Notes: generated by a model not told the origin, from the sequence alone. A stretch of 8,201 bases of DNA from Ruminococcus flavefaciens (GCA_002350065.1 DEDQ01000043.1:3937-12137), one strand, 5' to 3'. Shown: positions 1 to 6,772, numbered from the stretch's first letter. Translations and numbers: made by a program.

Positions 1-591
1 AAGAACCTCGACTTCTCAAACGACGTTTTCGCCCTGTATGAAGCCGGTTTCGACCAGATATCAGTCGAGCCCGTTGTCGGCGAATCCGACGAGTATGCGC
101 TCACAGAGAAGGAGCTCCCCGCTGTTTTCAAGGAGTATGAGGTGCTCGCAAAGAAGCTCATCGAAAACGAAAAGCAGGGTAAGAAGTTCAACTTCTTCCA
201 CTTCATGCTCGACCTCGACCAGGGTCCGTGCGCTATCAAGCGACTCCGCGGCTGCGGCTGCGGCAACGACTACGTGGCTATAACTCCCGACGGCGACATC
301 TTCCCATGTCACCAGTTCGTAGGCATCGACGAGTACAAAATGGGCAACATCGACGAGGGTACCTTTAATCAGGAGATGAAGGCTGACTTCGCAAAGGCTC
401 ACGTTTACTCCAAGCCCGAGTGCCGCAAGTGCTGGGCGAAGTTCTACTGCAGCGGAGGCTGCAACGCCAATAACTACCAGTATATGGGCGATATCAGAAC
501 AGCTCACAAGCTCTCATGTCAGCTCGAAAAGAAGCGTCTCGAGTGCGCTATCATGATGAAGGCTGTTCGCACCTTCGGCGAGCAGGAATAA
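1..591 (+). CDS. scfB: SCIFF-peptide radical SAM maturase, C-terminal part (5' truncated by window)
   Basis: This open frame runs from base 1 to TAA at 589-591 (196 residues); the N-terminal radical SAM core with its CxxxCxxC cluster lies outside the window. What remains is the end of the barrel and a SPASM-type auxiliary iron-sulfur domain. Cysteines fall at window residues 77, 85, 87, 103, 141, 144, 150, 154 and 173. The segments GCGCGNDYVAITPDGDIFPC and CRKCWAKFYCSGGC are typical of the maturase that acts on the SCIFF ('six cysteines in forty-five') peptide. Known members (for example CteB of Clostridium thermocellum) install Cys sulfur-to-alpha-carbon thioether crosslinks in the small ScfA precursor using S-adenosylmethionine and auxiliary 4Fe-4S clusters in the cytosol. 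The precursor gene usually lies just upstream, so outside this window. No terminator separates it from the next gene, so the two may be cotranscribed. Family call is strong; exact substrate is inferred. Confidence 0.9.
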   Translation, partial: KNLDFSNDVFALYEAGFDQISVEPVVGESDEYALTEKELPAVFKEYEVLAKKLIENEKQGKKFNFFHFMLDLDQGPCAIKRLRGCGCGNDYVAITPDGDIFPCHQFVGIDEYKMGNIDEGTFNQEMKADFAKAHVYSKPECRKCWAKFYCSGGCNANNYQYMGDIRTAHKLSCQLEKKRLECAIMMKAVRTFGEQE

Positions 592-617
592 GCGCATTTC
601 CAGTCCTGAGGTGTTTT

Positions 618-2378
618 ATGAAGGAACGATTCTGTAAAAGAAATGTTGTTACAGCACTCTTATTGAGTGCTGTAATGGCATTAACTGTGTTTTTCTTTTC
701 ACCGACAGACGTTTATCTGTCGTGTCAGCGTGATTTCCCTATAAGCTTTTCGACGGTTGCTTTGCCGATGCTTCTGACGTCGTTTGCGGCAATGGCAGTG
801 CTGATGCTTGTTTTGATGCTGTCTCTCAGGATAAGCAAAAAGCTTTTCAATGTCATGATGTGCGTTTTTACCGGCATCGAAGCTGCTTTTTATTCGCAGA
901 TGATGTTCATGAACGGCAGAGTTGAAGAGCTTAACGGAGCATCAAACGATTTCAGTGATAAGCCGACTCTGAACAGCATCAATTTTGTGATATTCTATCT
1001 TATCATCGTTCTGCCGCTTATACTGTATGCGCTGCGTGACAAGAAGCTCGCCAAGCTGAAGGAAAAGGCGGATATCAGACTTGTAGGCTTCTTTTCGTGC
1101 GCTTTGATAGCGGTACAGGCGGTTGGAAACATCTCTTCCGCAGTAAAAAACGGCGTGAAAAACATTGATGACAAGCAGTATACAAGCTATTTTTCGTATG
1201 ATGATGCGATGGAACTCAGCAAGGAAAGGAACGTTGTTGTCTTTCTTGCGGATAACCTTGACGGAGCATGGATGGACAACCTGATAGAAAGATATCCGGA
1301 GGTCAGCGATGAACTTGATGGATTCACATATTACCGCAATAATACTCCATGCTATACGGGAACTTTCCCCTCTGTGCTGCAAATGCTTACGGGCTGTCAG
1401 TATGACGGCACTGAAACGGACGTATACATGGATACGTGCTGGCTTAATGACAATCCCATGAAGGAAATGAAACGCAGCGGATACAACGTTAATCTCTATC
1501 TAGACAGCTACGGAGATTTTTATTCGTATGAAAAGCTTCAGGAAAACTGTGATAATATACGTATGAACTCAGAATGCGGTATAGGCATCAATTATTTCAA
1601 GGTGGAGGATTCGCTTTCGTTTGACGGCATAGTGCCTGCAATGACGAAAGTTTCATTGGCGAAAGTGCTTCCGTATACGCTGAAATCACTGGCATTTGAA
1701 AACATAGAGAATAATTTCCAGAGCCGATTCTTCTACCTTAGGGAAGACGATATCCCCGAGAGAATGGCTCCGGACGTAAGCCCTGACAGTGACATGAAAT
1801 TCAACAGCTTTTTAAGCAGCCACGATATCAAGGGCAACAGCGAAAAACCGGTATTCACTTTTATACATCTTAACGGAGCACATGACGTTTCGGCTAAGCT
1901 TGGCAAGCTTTACAGTAAGAACAGCGGCAAAGCTGATGCTGTTTACACTGCCCGCGGCGATCTTCAGATAATCTTCAACTATATCGAGAAGATGAAGCAG
2001 GCGGAGGTTTACGATAATACGACTATCATCATCGTTGCTGACCATGGAGACAAAGGAAAGGTGACTAAGAGCGTACACCTTGAAAAAGTCAACATAGCTT
2101 CGCTTCTTATCAAGGAAGCAGGCGAAAAAGGCAGTCTGAAGACCAACAGCGATGCCGAGCTTTCAAATCTTGATTTTACAGCAAGTATCCTTGAGTATGC
2201 CGGCATTGACCACGGCTCCTACGGCGAATCGTATAATGATATCATAAAGAAAAAAGAGCACCGCACACGCAGTATGTATATCAACAGTCATCATAAGGCT
2301 CTGCAGTTTGTCATTGACGGCGACGCCCGAGACATCAGTAACTGGAAAGAGATAACAGATACGAAGAATGATGAATAA
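618..2378 (+). CDS. LTA synthase/sulfatase-like membrane enzyme (alkaline phosphatase superfamily)
   Basis: A 586-residue protein with five predicted N-terminal membrane segments (about residues 9-28, 45-70, 77-98, 121-140, 153-173) and an extracytoplasmic catalytic domain from about residue 204. This is the lipoteichoic acid synthase plan. Superfamily marks are VVVFLADN (metal ligand D212), a TGTFPSVLQMLTG segment whose T247 or T249 is the likely nucleophile, FTFIHLNGAHD (H417, H422) and ADHGD (D475, H476). It probably transfers or hydrolyses a phospho- or sulfo-group on a surface glycopolymer; the substrate cannot be told. The frame is open from 516, but ATG 618 is preferred: GAGGTG at 608-613 sits 4 nt upstream, and the protein then begins with basic residues before TM1. 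The longer version would overlap scfB by 76 nt in another frame. It is visibly more AT-rich than scfB and comM, with more AAA and ATA codons, perhaps reflecting later acquisition. It starts 26 bp after scfB with no terminator between. Confidence 0.82.
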   Translation: MKERFCKRNVVTALLLSAVMALTVFFFSPTDVYLSCQRDFPISFSTVALPMLLTSFAAMAVLMLVLMLSLRISKKLFNVMMCVFTGIEAAFYSQMMFMNGRVEELNGASNDFSDKPTLNSINFVIFYLIIVLPLILYALRDKKLAKLKEKADIRLVGFFSCALIAVQAVGNISSAVKNGVKNIDDKQYTSYFSYDDAMELSKERNVVVFLADNLDGAWMDNLIERYPEVSDELDGFTYYRNNTPCYTGTFPSVLQMLTGCQYDGTETDVYMDTCWLNDNPMKEMKRSGYNVNLYLDSYGDFYSYEKLQENCDNIRMNSECGIGINYFKVEDSLSFDGIVPAMTKVSLAKVLPYTLKSLAFENIENNFQSRFFYLREDDIPERMAPDVSPDSDMKFNSFLSSHDIKGNSEKPVFTFIHLNGAHDVSAKLGKLYSKNSGKADAVYTARGDLQIIFNYIEKMKQAEVYDNTTIIIVADHGDKGKVTKSVHLEKVNIASLLIKEAGEKGSLKTNSDAELSNLDFTASILEYAGIDHGSYGESYNDIIKKKEHRTRSMYINSHHKALQFVIDGDARDISNWKEITDTKNDE

Positions 2379-2380
2379 AT

Positions 2381-2413
2381 AAAGCCTGAGGAATCAATCC
2401 TCAGGCTTTTTTT
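2381..2413. terminator. Bidirectional intrinsic terminator between convergent genes
   Basis: An 11-bp perfect stem AAAGCCTGAGG (2381-2391) / CCTCAGGCTTT (2399-2409) encloses a 7-nt loop and is followed on the plus strand by seven T (2407-2413). On the minus strand the same stem is followed by TTTATTTATT, a weaker U-tract. It starts 2 bp after the stop of the sulfatase-like gene and overlaps the last codons and stop (2394-2396) of the converging small membrane protein gene, so one hairpin probably ends both transcripts. Confidence 0.92.
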
Positions 2414-2675
2414 CTTTGATATGGAGCACCAGAGCGGCTGCGAGCATTACTGCTCCGGCAAGAATGAACACCAGAAACGGCGAAATAGCGAGCATTACCG
2501 GGAAATCGAGCTCGCTGGCGAGGAAGAGCGCAGTCGGCTTGTCGGCTCCGCCTATGATGCCTGCGGCGGCAGCCTCCTGCCGGCTAAGGTAAAAGAAGTA
2601 AGCGAACCACGCGGCAAGAGCGAGGGCTCCGCCTCCGGAGAGCAGGGCTCCGGCGATGATAAAAGCTTTTTTCAT
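2394..2675 (-). CDS. Small two-TM membrane protein with GIIGGADKPT motif
   Basis: An unassigned small protein of 93 residues from the start at 2675, or 97 from ATG 2687. It has a basic MKK start, a first hydrophobic segment (IIAGALLSGGGALALAAWFA), a short linker holding GIIGGADKPTALFLA, and a second hydrophobic segment ending in a charged tail (KEKKPED). GIIGGADxPTA resembles a conserved motif of sodium-translocating decarboxylase beta subunits, but those have roughly 370 or more residues, so this is not a complete one. Short Clostridia proteins carrying the motif are, from memory, often annotated by that match alone. Start choice: AGGAGG (2688-2693) abuts ATG 2687 with no spacer but lies 12 nt from ATG 2675, so 2675 is preferred. 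ATG 2687 would overlap the rodA stop by 8 nt. Either way it is tightly coupled behind rodA. The stop lies in the terminator loop. Function unknown. Confidence 0.75.
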   Translation of the reverse strand: MKKAFIIAGALLSGGGALALAAWFAYFFYLSRQEAAAAGIIGGADKPTALFLASELDFPVMLAISPFLVFILAGAVMLAAALVLHIKEKKPED

Positions 2676-2679
2676 GGCA

Positions 2680-3840
2680 TTAGTCATCCTCCTCGTCGTA
2701 GAATACGTTGTAGGTGACAGCGCGGTGGCTGTAGGTGCTTATTACCAGTCCGATGACGGCGTACATACTCAGCATAGCGGTTCCGCCGCCGCTGAGGAAT
2801 GGGAGCGGGATTCCGATAACGGGAGCTACCTTCAGCACCATGCCGATGTTCATGAGGCAGTGCGTGAAGAAGAGTCCGAACGCGCCCATGCAGATGAATC
2901 TGCCGAGGCGGTCACGGGTTATGCGGCTGTCGGCGAAGATTTTCAGCACGATATACGCGAGCACGATGATGATTCCGACAGAGCCCACAAAGCCGAATAC
3001 CTGTCCGACGTGAGCGAAGATGAAGTCGTTGTGGAGCTCGGGGACGTATATATATTCCTTGCGTCCGGCGAAGAGCCCCTTGCCGAAAACACCGCCGGAT
3101 TTTATCGCAGCGAGACCGAGGTCCTGCTGGTATTCGATATTTTCGGGGTCGGTGCCGGGGTGGAAGAGTATGAGTATACGCTGCTTGTGGAATGAGCTGA
3201 GGAAGTTGAACCACATCACGGCGACAACTCCCGCGACTGCAAACGGAGCGGCGAGAAGATACTTCCATGAAATTTTTGAGGATATGAGCATGAATCCGAG
3301 GATAGCGGCGAATACGATAGCCGTACCGTAGTCGCCCTGCAGGGCAACGATGCCGATGGGTATCATGCCGTGTATCAGCAGCAGGAGCATATGGAGCGGC
3401 TTGTTCATGTCCTCCTCGTCGCGAGAGAGGTGGTAGCTGAATGTGAGAATGAAGGCAATCTTCATGACCTCTGACGGCTGCATACTAACGCCGAAGATAC
3501 GTATCCAGCCCTGGTCGTCGGCGCCTTCACGCTGATATCCGAGCGAGGTGAACGTCAGTGCCACGAGCACCAGCGTTATCGGGACGAATATCCACCATAT
3601 CTTCACGAGCTTGCGGTAGTCGATGAAGGAGATGAACAATGCGGTGACGATACCGAGTCCGGCGGATATTATCTGAGTCTGCCAGTAGCTGTCGCCGACG
3701 CCCTCGATATCGCTTATGCCGCTTTTGACTATTGAGTATATCAGAAGCGAGCTTATCCCCGCGCAAAGCGAGACTGCGAACAGGAGTCCGAGGTCGATAT
3801 TATGCTTGTTGGCGGGCAATTTTTTAAAGACTGTTCCCAT
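2680..3840 (-). CDS. rodA: RodA/FtsW-family SEDS peptidoglycan glycosyltransferase
   Basis: A 386-residue polytopic membrane protein of the SEDS family, which polymerises lipid II glycan chains together with a class B PBP. Family marks are GWIRIFGVSMQPSEVMKIA (residues 111-129), LQGDYGTA (167-174), the PELHNDFIFA loop (267-276) in which D272 matches the essential catalytic Asp of RodA, and the C-terminal GIPLPFLSGGGTAM (343-356). Length and the N-terminal layout fit RodA better than FtsW or SpoVE, but these are hard to separate without a tree, and no class B PBP gene is adjacent. Oddities: the usual HTDFIFA reads HNDFIFA, and the acidic EE that normally follows in the DFIFA..EE.G loop is replaced (DFIFAHVGQVFG). 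ATG at 3840 is preceded by AAAGG (3851-3855) 10 nt upstream. It follows comM on the same strand across a 163-bp gap holding a repeat element; no convincing own promoter was seen. Confidence 0.88.
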   Translation of the reverse strand: MGTVFKKLPANKHNIDLGLLFAVSLCAGISSLLIYSIVKSGISDIEGVGDSYWQTQIISAGLGIVTALFISFIDYRKLVKIWWIFVPITLVLVALTFTSLGYQREGADDQGWIRIFGVSMQPSEVMKIAFILTFSYHLSRDEEDMNKPLHMLLLLIHGMIPIGIVALQGDYGTAIVFAAILGFMLISSKISWKYLLAAPFAVAGVVAVMWFNFLSSFHKQRILILFHPGTDPENIEYQQDLGLAAIKSGGVFGKGLFAGRKEYIYVPELHNDFIFAHVGQVFGFVGSVGIIIVLAYIVLKIFADSRITRDRLGRFICMGAFGLFFTHCLMNIGMVLKVAPVIGIPLPFLSGGGTAMLSMYAVIGLVISTYSHRAVTYNVFYDEEDD

Positions 3841-4003
3841 TTTTATTGTTCCTTTTCTTTCTATATCTTACAAAATTGTAAATTGAGAATTGAGAATTGA
3901 GAATTGAGAATTAAAGTGTCCGCTAATGCGGACGCATCTTAAAATCATCGGCGCAGCCGATACCTTAATTCTACATTCTCAATTCTCCATTCTCCATTCT
4001 GTA
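3841..4003. other. comM-rodA intergenic region
   Basis: This gap holds the rodA ribosome binding site, a small TACAA-AA-TTGTA inverted repeat at 3869-3880, and the heptamer inverted element listed separately. No open frame here has a ribosome binding site. No sigma-A promoter better than a weak match was found, so rodA expression may depend on read-through from the comM operon. Confidence 0.6.
3881..3998. repeat. Heptamer-armed inverted repeat element (118 bp)
   Basis: The left arm is four perfect head-to-tail copies of AATTGAG (3881-3908) plus AATTAA. The right arm (3965-3998) is the reverse complement of AATGGAG, AATGGAG, AATTGAG, AATGTAG, AATTAA. The 34-nt arms pair at 30 positions. The 50-nt centre holds two separate hairpins: GTCCGC-TAAT-GCGGAC (3918-3933) and ATCGGC-GCA-GCCGAT (3947-3961). 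The whole can fold as a long cruciform or RNA structure with two inner stem-loops. It lies 5 bp downstream of the comM stop and 40 bp upstream of rodA. It resembles dispersed non-coding palindromic elements in build; no transposase or target duplication is visible. In the transcript it could act as a processing or attenuation site, which is inference. Confidence 0.9.
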
Positions 4004-5530
4004 TCATTCGTTCCAGTATTTGCGGTCGAGACTGCGGTACTGCGCCGCTTCTGCGACGTGACGGCGGCTTATGACCTCGCAGCCGTTGATGTCGGCGATA
4101 GTCCTTGCGACCTTGAGAATCCTGTCGTAGGCTCTCGCGCTGAGCCCGAGAGCATCGAACACGCTCTTCATCATCGCCTCCGCGCCGTCGTCCATAGGGC
4201 AGAGCTCCTGCAATTTGTCCGGAGTTATCAGGGCGTTGCAGGTGATAGATGTGCCGCGGAAGCGTTCCTCCTGTATCTTTCTCGCAGCGATGACGCGCCT
4301 GCGTATCTCCGCCGAGGACTCCTCATGCGCCTTTGAAGCGAGGTCCTCGAATTCGACGGGAGCTACCTCGATATGGAGGTCGAACCGGTCAAGGAGGGGG
4401 CCCGATATCTTCGAGAGGTACGACGAGACCTTTTTCGGCGGGCATATGCACTTTCTGCGCGGGTGTCCGAAATATCCGCACGGACAGGGATTCATCGCTC
4501 CGATGAGCATGATAGTACACGGATAAGTCACTGTTCCCGAGGCGCGGGCGATAGTGACCTTTCTGTCCTCGAGGGGCTGACGGAGTATCTCGAGCGTTTT
4601 GCGGTCGAATTCAGCGAGCTCGTCGAGGAAGAGCAGTCCGTTGTGCGCGAGCGAGACCTCGCCGGGGTGTGGGACTGTTCCGCCGCCGGCAAGTCCGGCA
4701 GAGGAAATGGTGTGGTGCGGCGACCGGAAGGGGCGCTTTGTGATTATGGGCGTATCCGGCGTCAGGAGCCCGGATATTGAGTGTATCTTCGTTGTTTCGA
4801 GCGCCTCCTCGAATGTCAGCGGAGGCAGTATCGACGGCATTCGCTTCGAGAGCATACTCTTTCCGCTGCCGGGAGAGCCTATCAGCAGGGCATTGTGACC
4901 TCCTGCGGCGGCAATTTCGAGAGCCTTTTTCGCGGACTGCTGACCTCTTACGTCGGCAAAGTCGAGGGTCTCGGTGTAAGCGGTCTCGGGCGGGACGTAG
5001 TGCTCGCAGGGCGTGAGGAGCTCCTCGCCGCGGAAGTGGAGAATGAGCTGTTCGGCGTTACTTACGGCGTAGATGTCGATGCCGGAGATGACCGAAGCCT
5101 CGCGGGAATTTTCCTCCGGCACAAAGACCGCCTTCATGCCCTTTTCACGGGCGAGCATGACCATTGGCAGAACTCCGTTGATGCGGCGGACATCGCCGTT
5201 TAGTGAGAGCTCGCCGATGAAAGCGAAGCTGTCGGGCACCTCATCTACCATGCGCATGGCTTTGAGAATAGCCATGAATATCGCCATATCGTGGACGGAG
5301 CCGCTCTTTTTCGTGTCGGCGGGAGCGAGGTTCACCATAACGGACGCCACGGGAAAGCTTATCCCACAGGCGCGGAGCGCGGCACGTATCCTGTCGCGGC
5401 TCTCCCTGACGGTGGTGTCGGGGAGACCGACAATGTCGAAATGCGGCTGACCGCGGCTGATATCTATCTCGGCGTCAACGGGGAATGCGTTGAGCCCGAA
5501 AAGTCCGAGGCTTGCGACCTTTGCAAACAA
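4004..5530 (-). CDS. comM: ComM/YifB family Mg-chelatase-like AAA+ ATPase
   Basis: A 508-residue protein, the usual length for the family. The N-terminal Lon-protease-like fold carries HFDIVGLPDTTVRESRDRIRAAL (residues 30-52). The AAA+ module has Walker A GSPGSGKS (218-225), FRSPHHTIS (268-276), Walker B LLFLDE (299-304), sensor GAMNPCPCG (344-352) with a four-Cys cluster (C349, C351, C361, C363) and SGPLLDRFDLHIEV (376-389). The C-terminal part has the family ending with RAYDRILKVARTIAD. In naturally competent bacteria ComM is a hexameric helicase that promotes branch migration when transforming DNA integrates; its role in Clostridia is less clear. The start is TTG at 5528-5530: the family-conserved N-terminus (MFAKVASLGLFG) begins there, and AAAGGAGG lies 8 nt upstream. 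It starts 18 bp after the stop of the four-TM gene, so they are almost certainly cotranscribed. Confidence 0.95.
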   Translation of the reverse strand: MFAKVASLGLFGLNAFPVDAEIDISRGQPHFDIVGLPDTTVRESRDRIRAALRACGISFPVASVMVNLAPADTKKSGSVHDMAIFMAILKAMRMVDEVPDSFAFIGELSLNGDVRRINGVLPMVMLAREKGMKAVFVPEENSREASVISGIDIYAVSNAEQLILHFRGEELLTPCEHYVPPETAYTETLDFADVRGQQSAKKALEIAAAGGHNALLIGSPGSGKSMLSKRMPSILPPLTFEEALETTKIHSISGLLTPDTPIITKRPFRSPHHTISSAGLAGGGTVPHPGEVSLAHNGLLFLDELAEFDRKTLEILRQPLEDRKVTIARASGTVTYPCTIMLIGAMNPCPCGYFGHPRRKCICPPKKVSSYLSKISGPLLDRFDLHIEVAPVEFEDLASKAHEESSAEIRRRVIAARKIQEERFRGTSITCNALITPDKLQELCPMDDGAEAMMKSVFDALGLSARAYDRILKVARTIADINGCEVISRRHVAEAAQYRSLDRKYWNE

Positions 5531-5538
5531 GGCAGAGC

Positions 5539-5546
5539 CCTCCTTT
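5539..5546 (-). promoter_or_regulatory. Ribosome binding site fixing the comM TTG start
   Basis: AAAGGAGG on the minus strand lies 8 nt before TTG 5530. This near-perfect site, with the conserved N-terminus, decides for the non-ATG start. It fits wholly in the 18-bp gap after the upstream gene. Confidence 0.88.
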
Positions 5547-5548
5547 CG

Positions 5549-6325
5549 TCAGTTTTCGTATGTATCTTCGGGAAGTCCGGAATCCGGCTCGAAAAACTCC
5601 ACATCGGGAGCCTCGGGCGCTTCGGAGCTTATCGTCATTATTGAGGGCATTTCCTCCATTTCGGGCATTTCGTCCGTTGCAGGAGCCGCAGGCTTCGCCC
5701 GCATCGGAGCAGGTCTCGGCGAAGCGGACTTCGTATCCTCGGGACGCGACATCAGGTGAGCCAGTATCTCGACCTTGTCCGCGGGAGCTTTTAAAAGCTC
5801 GGCGGCGTAGCGCGAGGTGTATGAGGGGTGCTCGTCGTATTCGGTGAGGTGGACGTCGAAGTGCGGCCAGCCCTCGGCGGACATGAGCAGTCGGTAGTCG
5901 TTGACGTATGTGAAGCAGTCGCGCATGAGGACAACTCCGATAACGCCGACGATGAAGGTTATGATATCTATCGCCGAGCCGTCAAATATGGCTCCGACGA
6001 TGTAGACGACGTAGACGAAAAAAATGATGATATGCAGGTATTTCCGGCTTCCGTAGGCGATGAAGGAGATACCCGTGAAGAGTGCGAGCTCGAAGGTCTG
6101 GGCGAAAAGGTGACCTATCTCGGTGGAGTCGCCGAAATACGAGGGTATCCACGAGATGACCGCGATATCAACGCCGATGAAGGTCAGAAACAGGAAGATG
6201 AGCGAGGTACCCAGTGTATAGACGAAAACGTTGCGTGAAAACTCCTGTATATCGGCTTTTCTCGCAGCGCAGGCAGCGTAGTGGCTGTGGTCGGGCATTT
6301 CTTTGAGGACGAAGTCTTTTTTCAA
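5549..6325 (-). CDS. Uncharacterised four-TM membrane protein with acidic C-terminal tail
   Basis: I do not recognise this 258-residue protein. It has a short cytoplasmic-type N-terminus with a CAARK segment (19-23), four hydrophobic stretches (about residues 33-55, 72-92, 97-115, 117-135), and a soluble region including GWPHFDVHLTEYDEHPSYTSRYA (152-174) that may be a small folded domain. The tail (about 195-258) is disordered and rich in Pro, Glu, Met and Ala, ending in PEDTYEN. The start is TTG at 6323-6325: GAGGTGA (6332-6338) lies 6 nt upstream, while the next in-frame ATG (6298) has no good site. It is the first gene after the 6446-6474 promoter and precedes comM by 18 bp. Context suggests an envelope role alongside rodA, but this is a guess from position only. 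Confidence 0.78.
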   Translation of the reverse strand: MKKDFVLKEMPDHSHYAACAARKADIQEFSRNVFVYTLGTSLIFLFLTFIGVDIAVISWIPSYFGDSTEIGHLFAQTFELALFTGISFIAYGSRKYLHIIIFFVYVVYIVGAIFDGSAIDIITFIVGVIGVVLMRDCFTYVNDYRLLMSAEGWPHFDVHLTEYDEHPSYTSRYAAELLKAPADKVEILAHLMSRPEDTKSASPRPAPMRAKPAAPATDEMPEMEEMPSIMTISSEAPEAPDVEFFEPDSGLPEDTYEN

Positions 6326-6331
6326 CCTGTA

Positions 6332-6338
6332 TCACCTC
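6332..6338 (-). promoter_or_regulatory. Ribosome binding site fixing the second TTG start
   Basis: GAGGTGA on the minus strand stands 6 nt before TTG 6325 and supports that start over the in-frame ATG nine codons later. Confidence 0.8.
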
Positions 6339-6382
6339 GTTTCGTTCAGAATGAATGGAAAAACAGGCGGTCGGGAGCTTAT

Positions 6383-6400
6383 TGACGTTTGCGTACGTCA
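6383..6400. repeat. Inverted repeat in the 5' leader of the minus operon
   Basis: Perfect 6-bp arms TGACGT (6383-6388) and ACGTCA (6395-6400) flank a 6-nt centre. It sits in the roughly 114-nt leader between the predicted start of transcription (about 6439) and the TTG start at 6325. It could be a repressor site or an RNA hairpin. There is no T-tract after it, so it is not an intrinsic terminator. Confidence 0.55.
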
Positions 6401-6445
6401 GGCTGCATCGAAACCGCTGAAAATTTTATTTACCCGAATAAATAT

Positions 6446-6474
6446 AGTATACCACATCGGAGCGGAAATAGCAA
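6446..6474 (-). promoter_or_regulatory. Sigma-A promoter for the four-TM/comM/rodA operon
   Basis: On the minus strand, -35 TTGCTA (6469-6474) and -10 TATACT (6446-6451) are separated by exactly 17 bp. A TGG just before the -10 gives the extended form. Transcription should begin near 6439, leaving a leader of about 114 nt. Confidence 0.82.
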
Positions 6475-6494
6475 GACTAAGAGCGTGAACAGCA

Positions 6495-6746
6495 AAACCG
6501 TTTGGTTTTTATGGAAACCGGAAAAACCGATTGCCGTTTTCGCTGACCGTTTCGTTTTCGGACTCGTTTTTCACAGCCTGAGTCACTTTTGACGTAAAAA
6601 ACTAAGAGCCCGGAAATTTTCAATGCCGGCGTTCCGGGAGCTGTTTTTGCTTTGAAAAAGCAAACGCTTTTTTGGAAAAGCGCTCGAAGAAGCCGTCATA
6701 CAGGGAAAGATCCATGCTGTCAGATACTCCGGAAACCAAACGGTTT
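6495..6746. repeat. 14-bp inverted repeat pair spanning about 250 bp
   Basis: AAACCGTTTGGTTT at 6495-6508 recurs as its exact reverse complement AAACCAAACGGTTT at 6733-6746. Related AAACCG or CCGTTT words cluster beside both copies (6515-6553 and 6753-6770). The arrangement is like the ends of a non-autonomous element, but no clear target-site duplication flanks it and there is no transposase. Confidence 0.6.
6646..6682. repeat. Two adjacent perfect hairpins
   Basis: TTTGCTTT-GAA-AAAGCAAA (6646-6664) is followed immediately by CGCTTTT-TTGG-AAAAGCG (6665-6682). The stems are 8 and 7 bp with no unpaired base between them, so they could stack coaxially in RNA. Neither ends in a convincing T-tract on either strand. 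Confidence 0.65.
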
Positions 6747-6772
6747 TTTTGAAAACCGAAAAAAGCCGTTAA

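Noticed and set aside
61..507. 148-codon open frame on the minus strand opposite scfB
   Set aside because: It mirrors the codon structure of scfB, has Leu/Val/Glu-rich low-complexity composition and no ribosome binding site.
2394..2687. Oxaloacetate decarboxylase beta subunit
   Set aside because: Only one motif matches; the protein is about a quarter of the needed length and lacks the other membrane segments.
2656..3195. 179-codon plus-strand frame opposite rodA
   Set aside because: Its acidic low-complexity translation is a by-product of rodA codons; no start signal, and rodA motifs on the other strand are clear.
6303..6592. Short plus-strand frames (61 and 67 codons) over the comM operon promoter
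   Set aside because: No ribosome binding site, overlap with a good promoter and non-protein-like composition.
6609..6648. Plus-strand terminator (CCCGGAA/TTCCGGG then TTTTT)
   Set aside because: The loop is 16 nt and the T-run begins 5 nt after the stem; no plus-strand gene precedes it, so the signal is too weak to call.
6495..6746. Insertion sequence or complete MITE
   Set aside because: The 14-bp inverted pair is real, but no transposase frame and no flanking target duplication are visible, so only a repeat pair is claimed.
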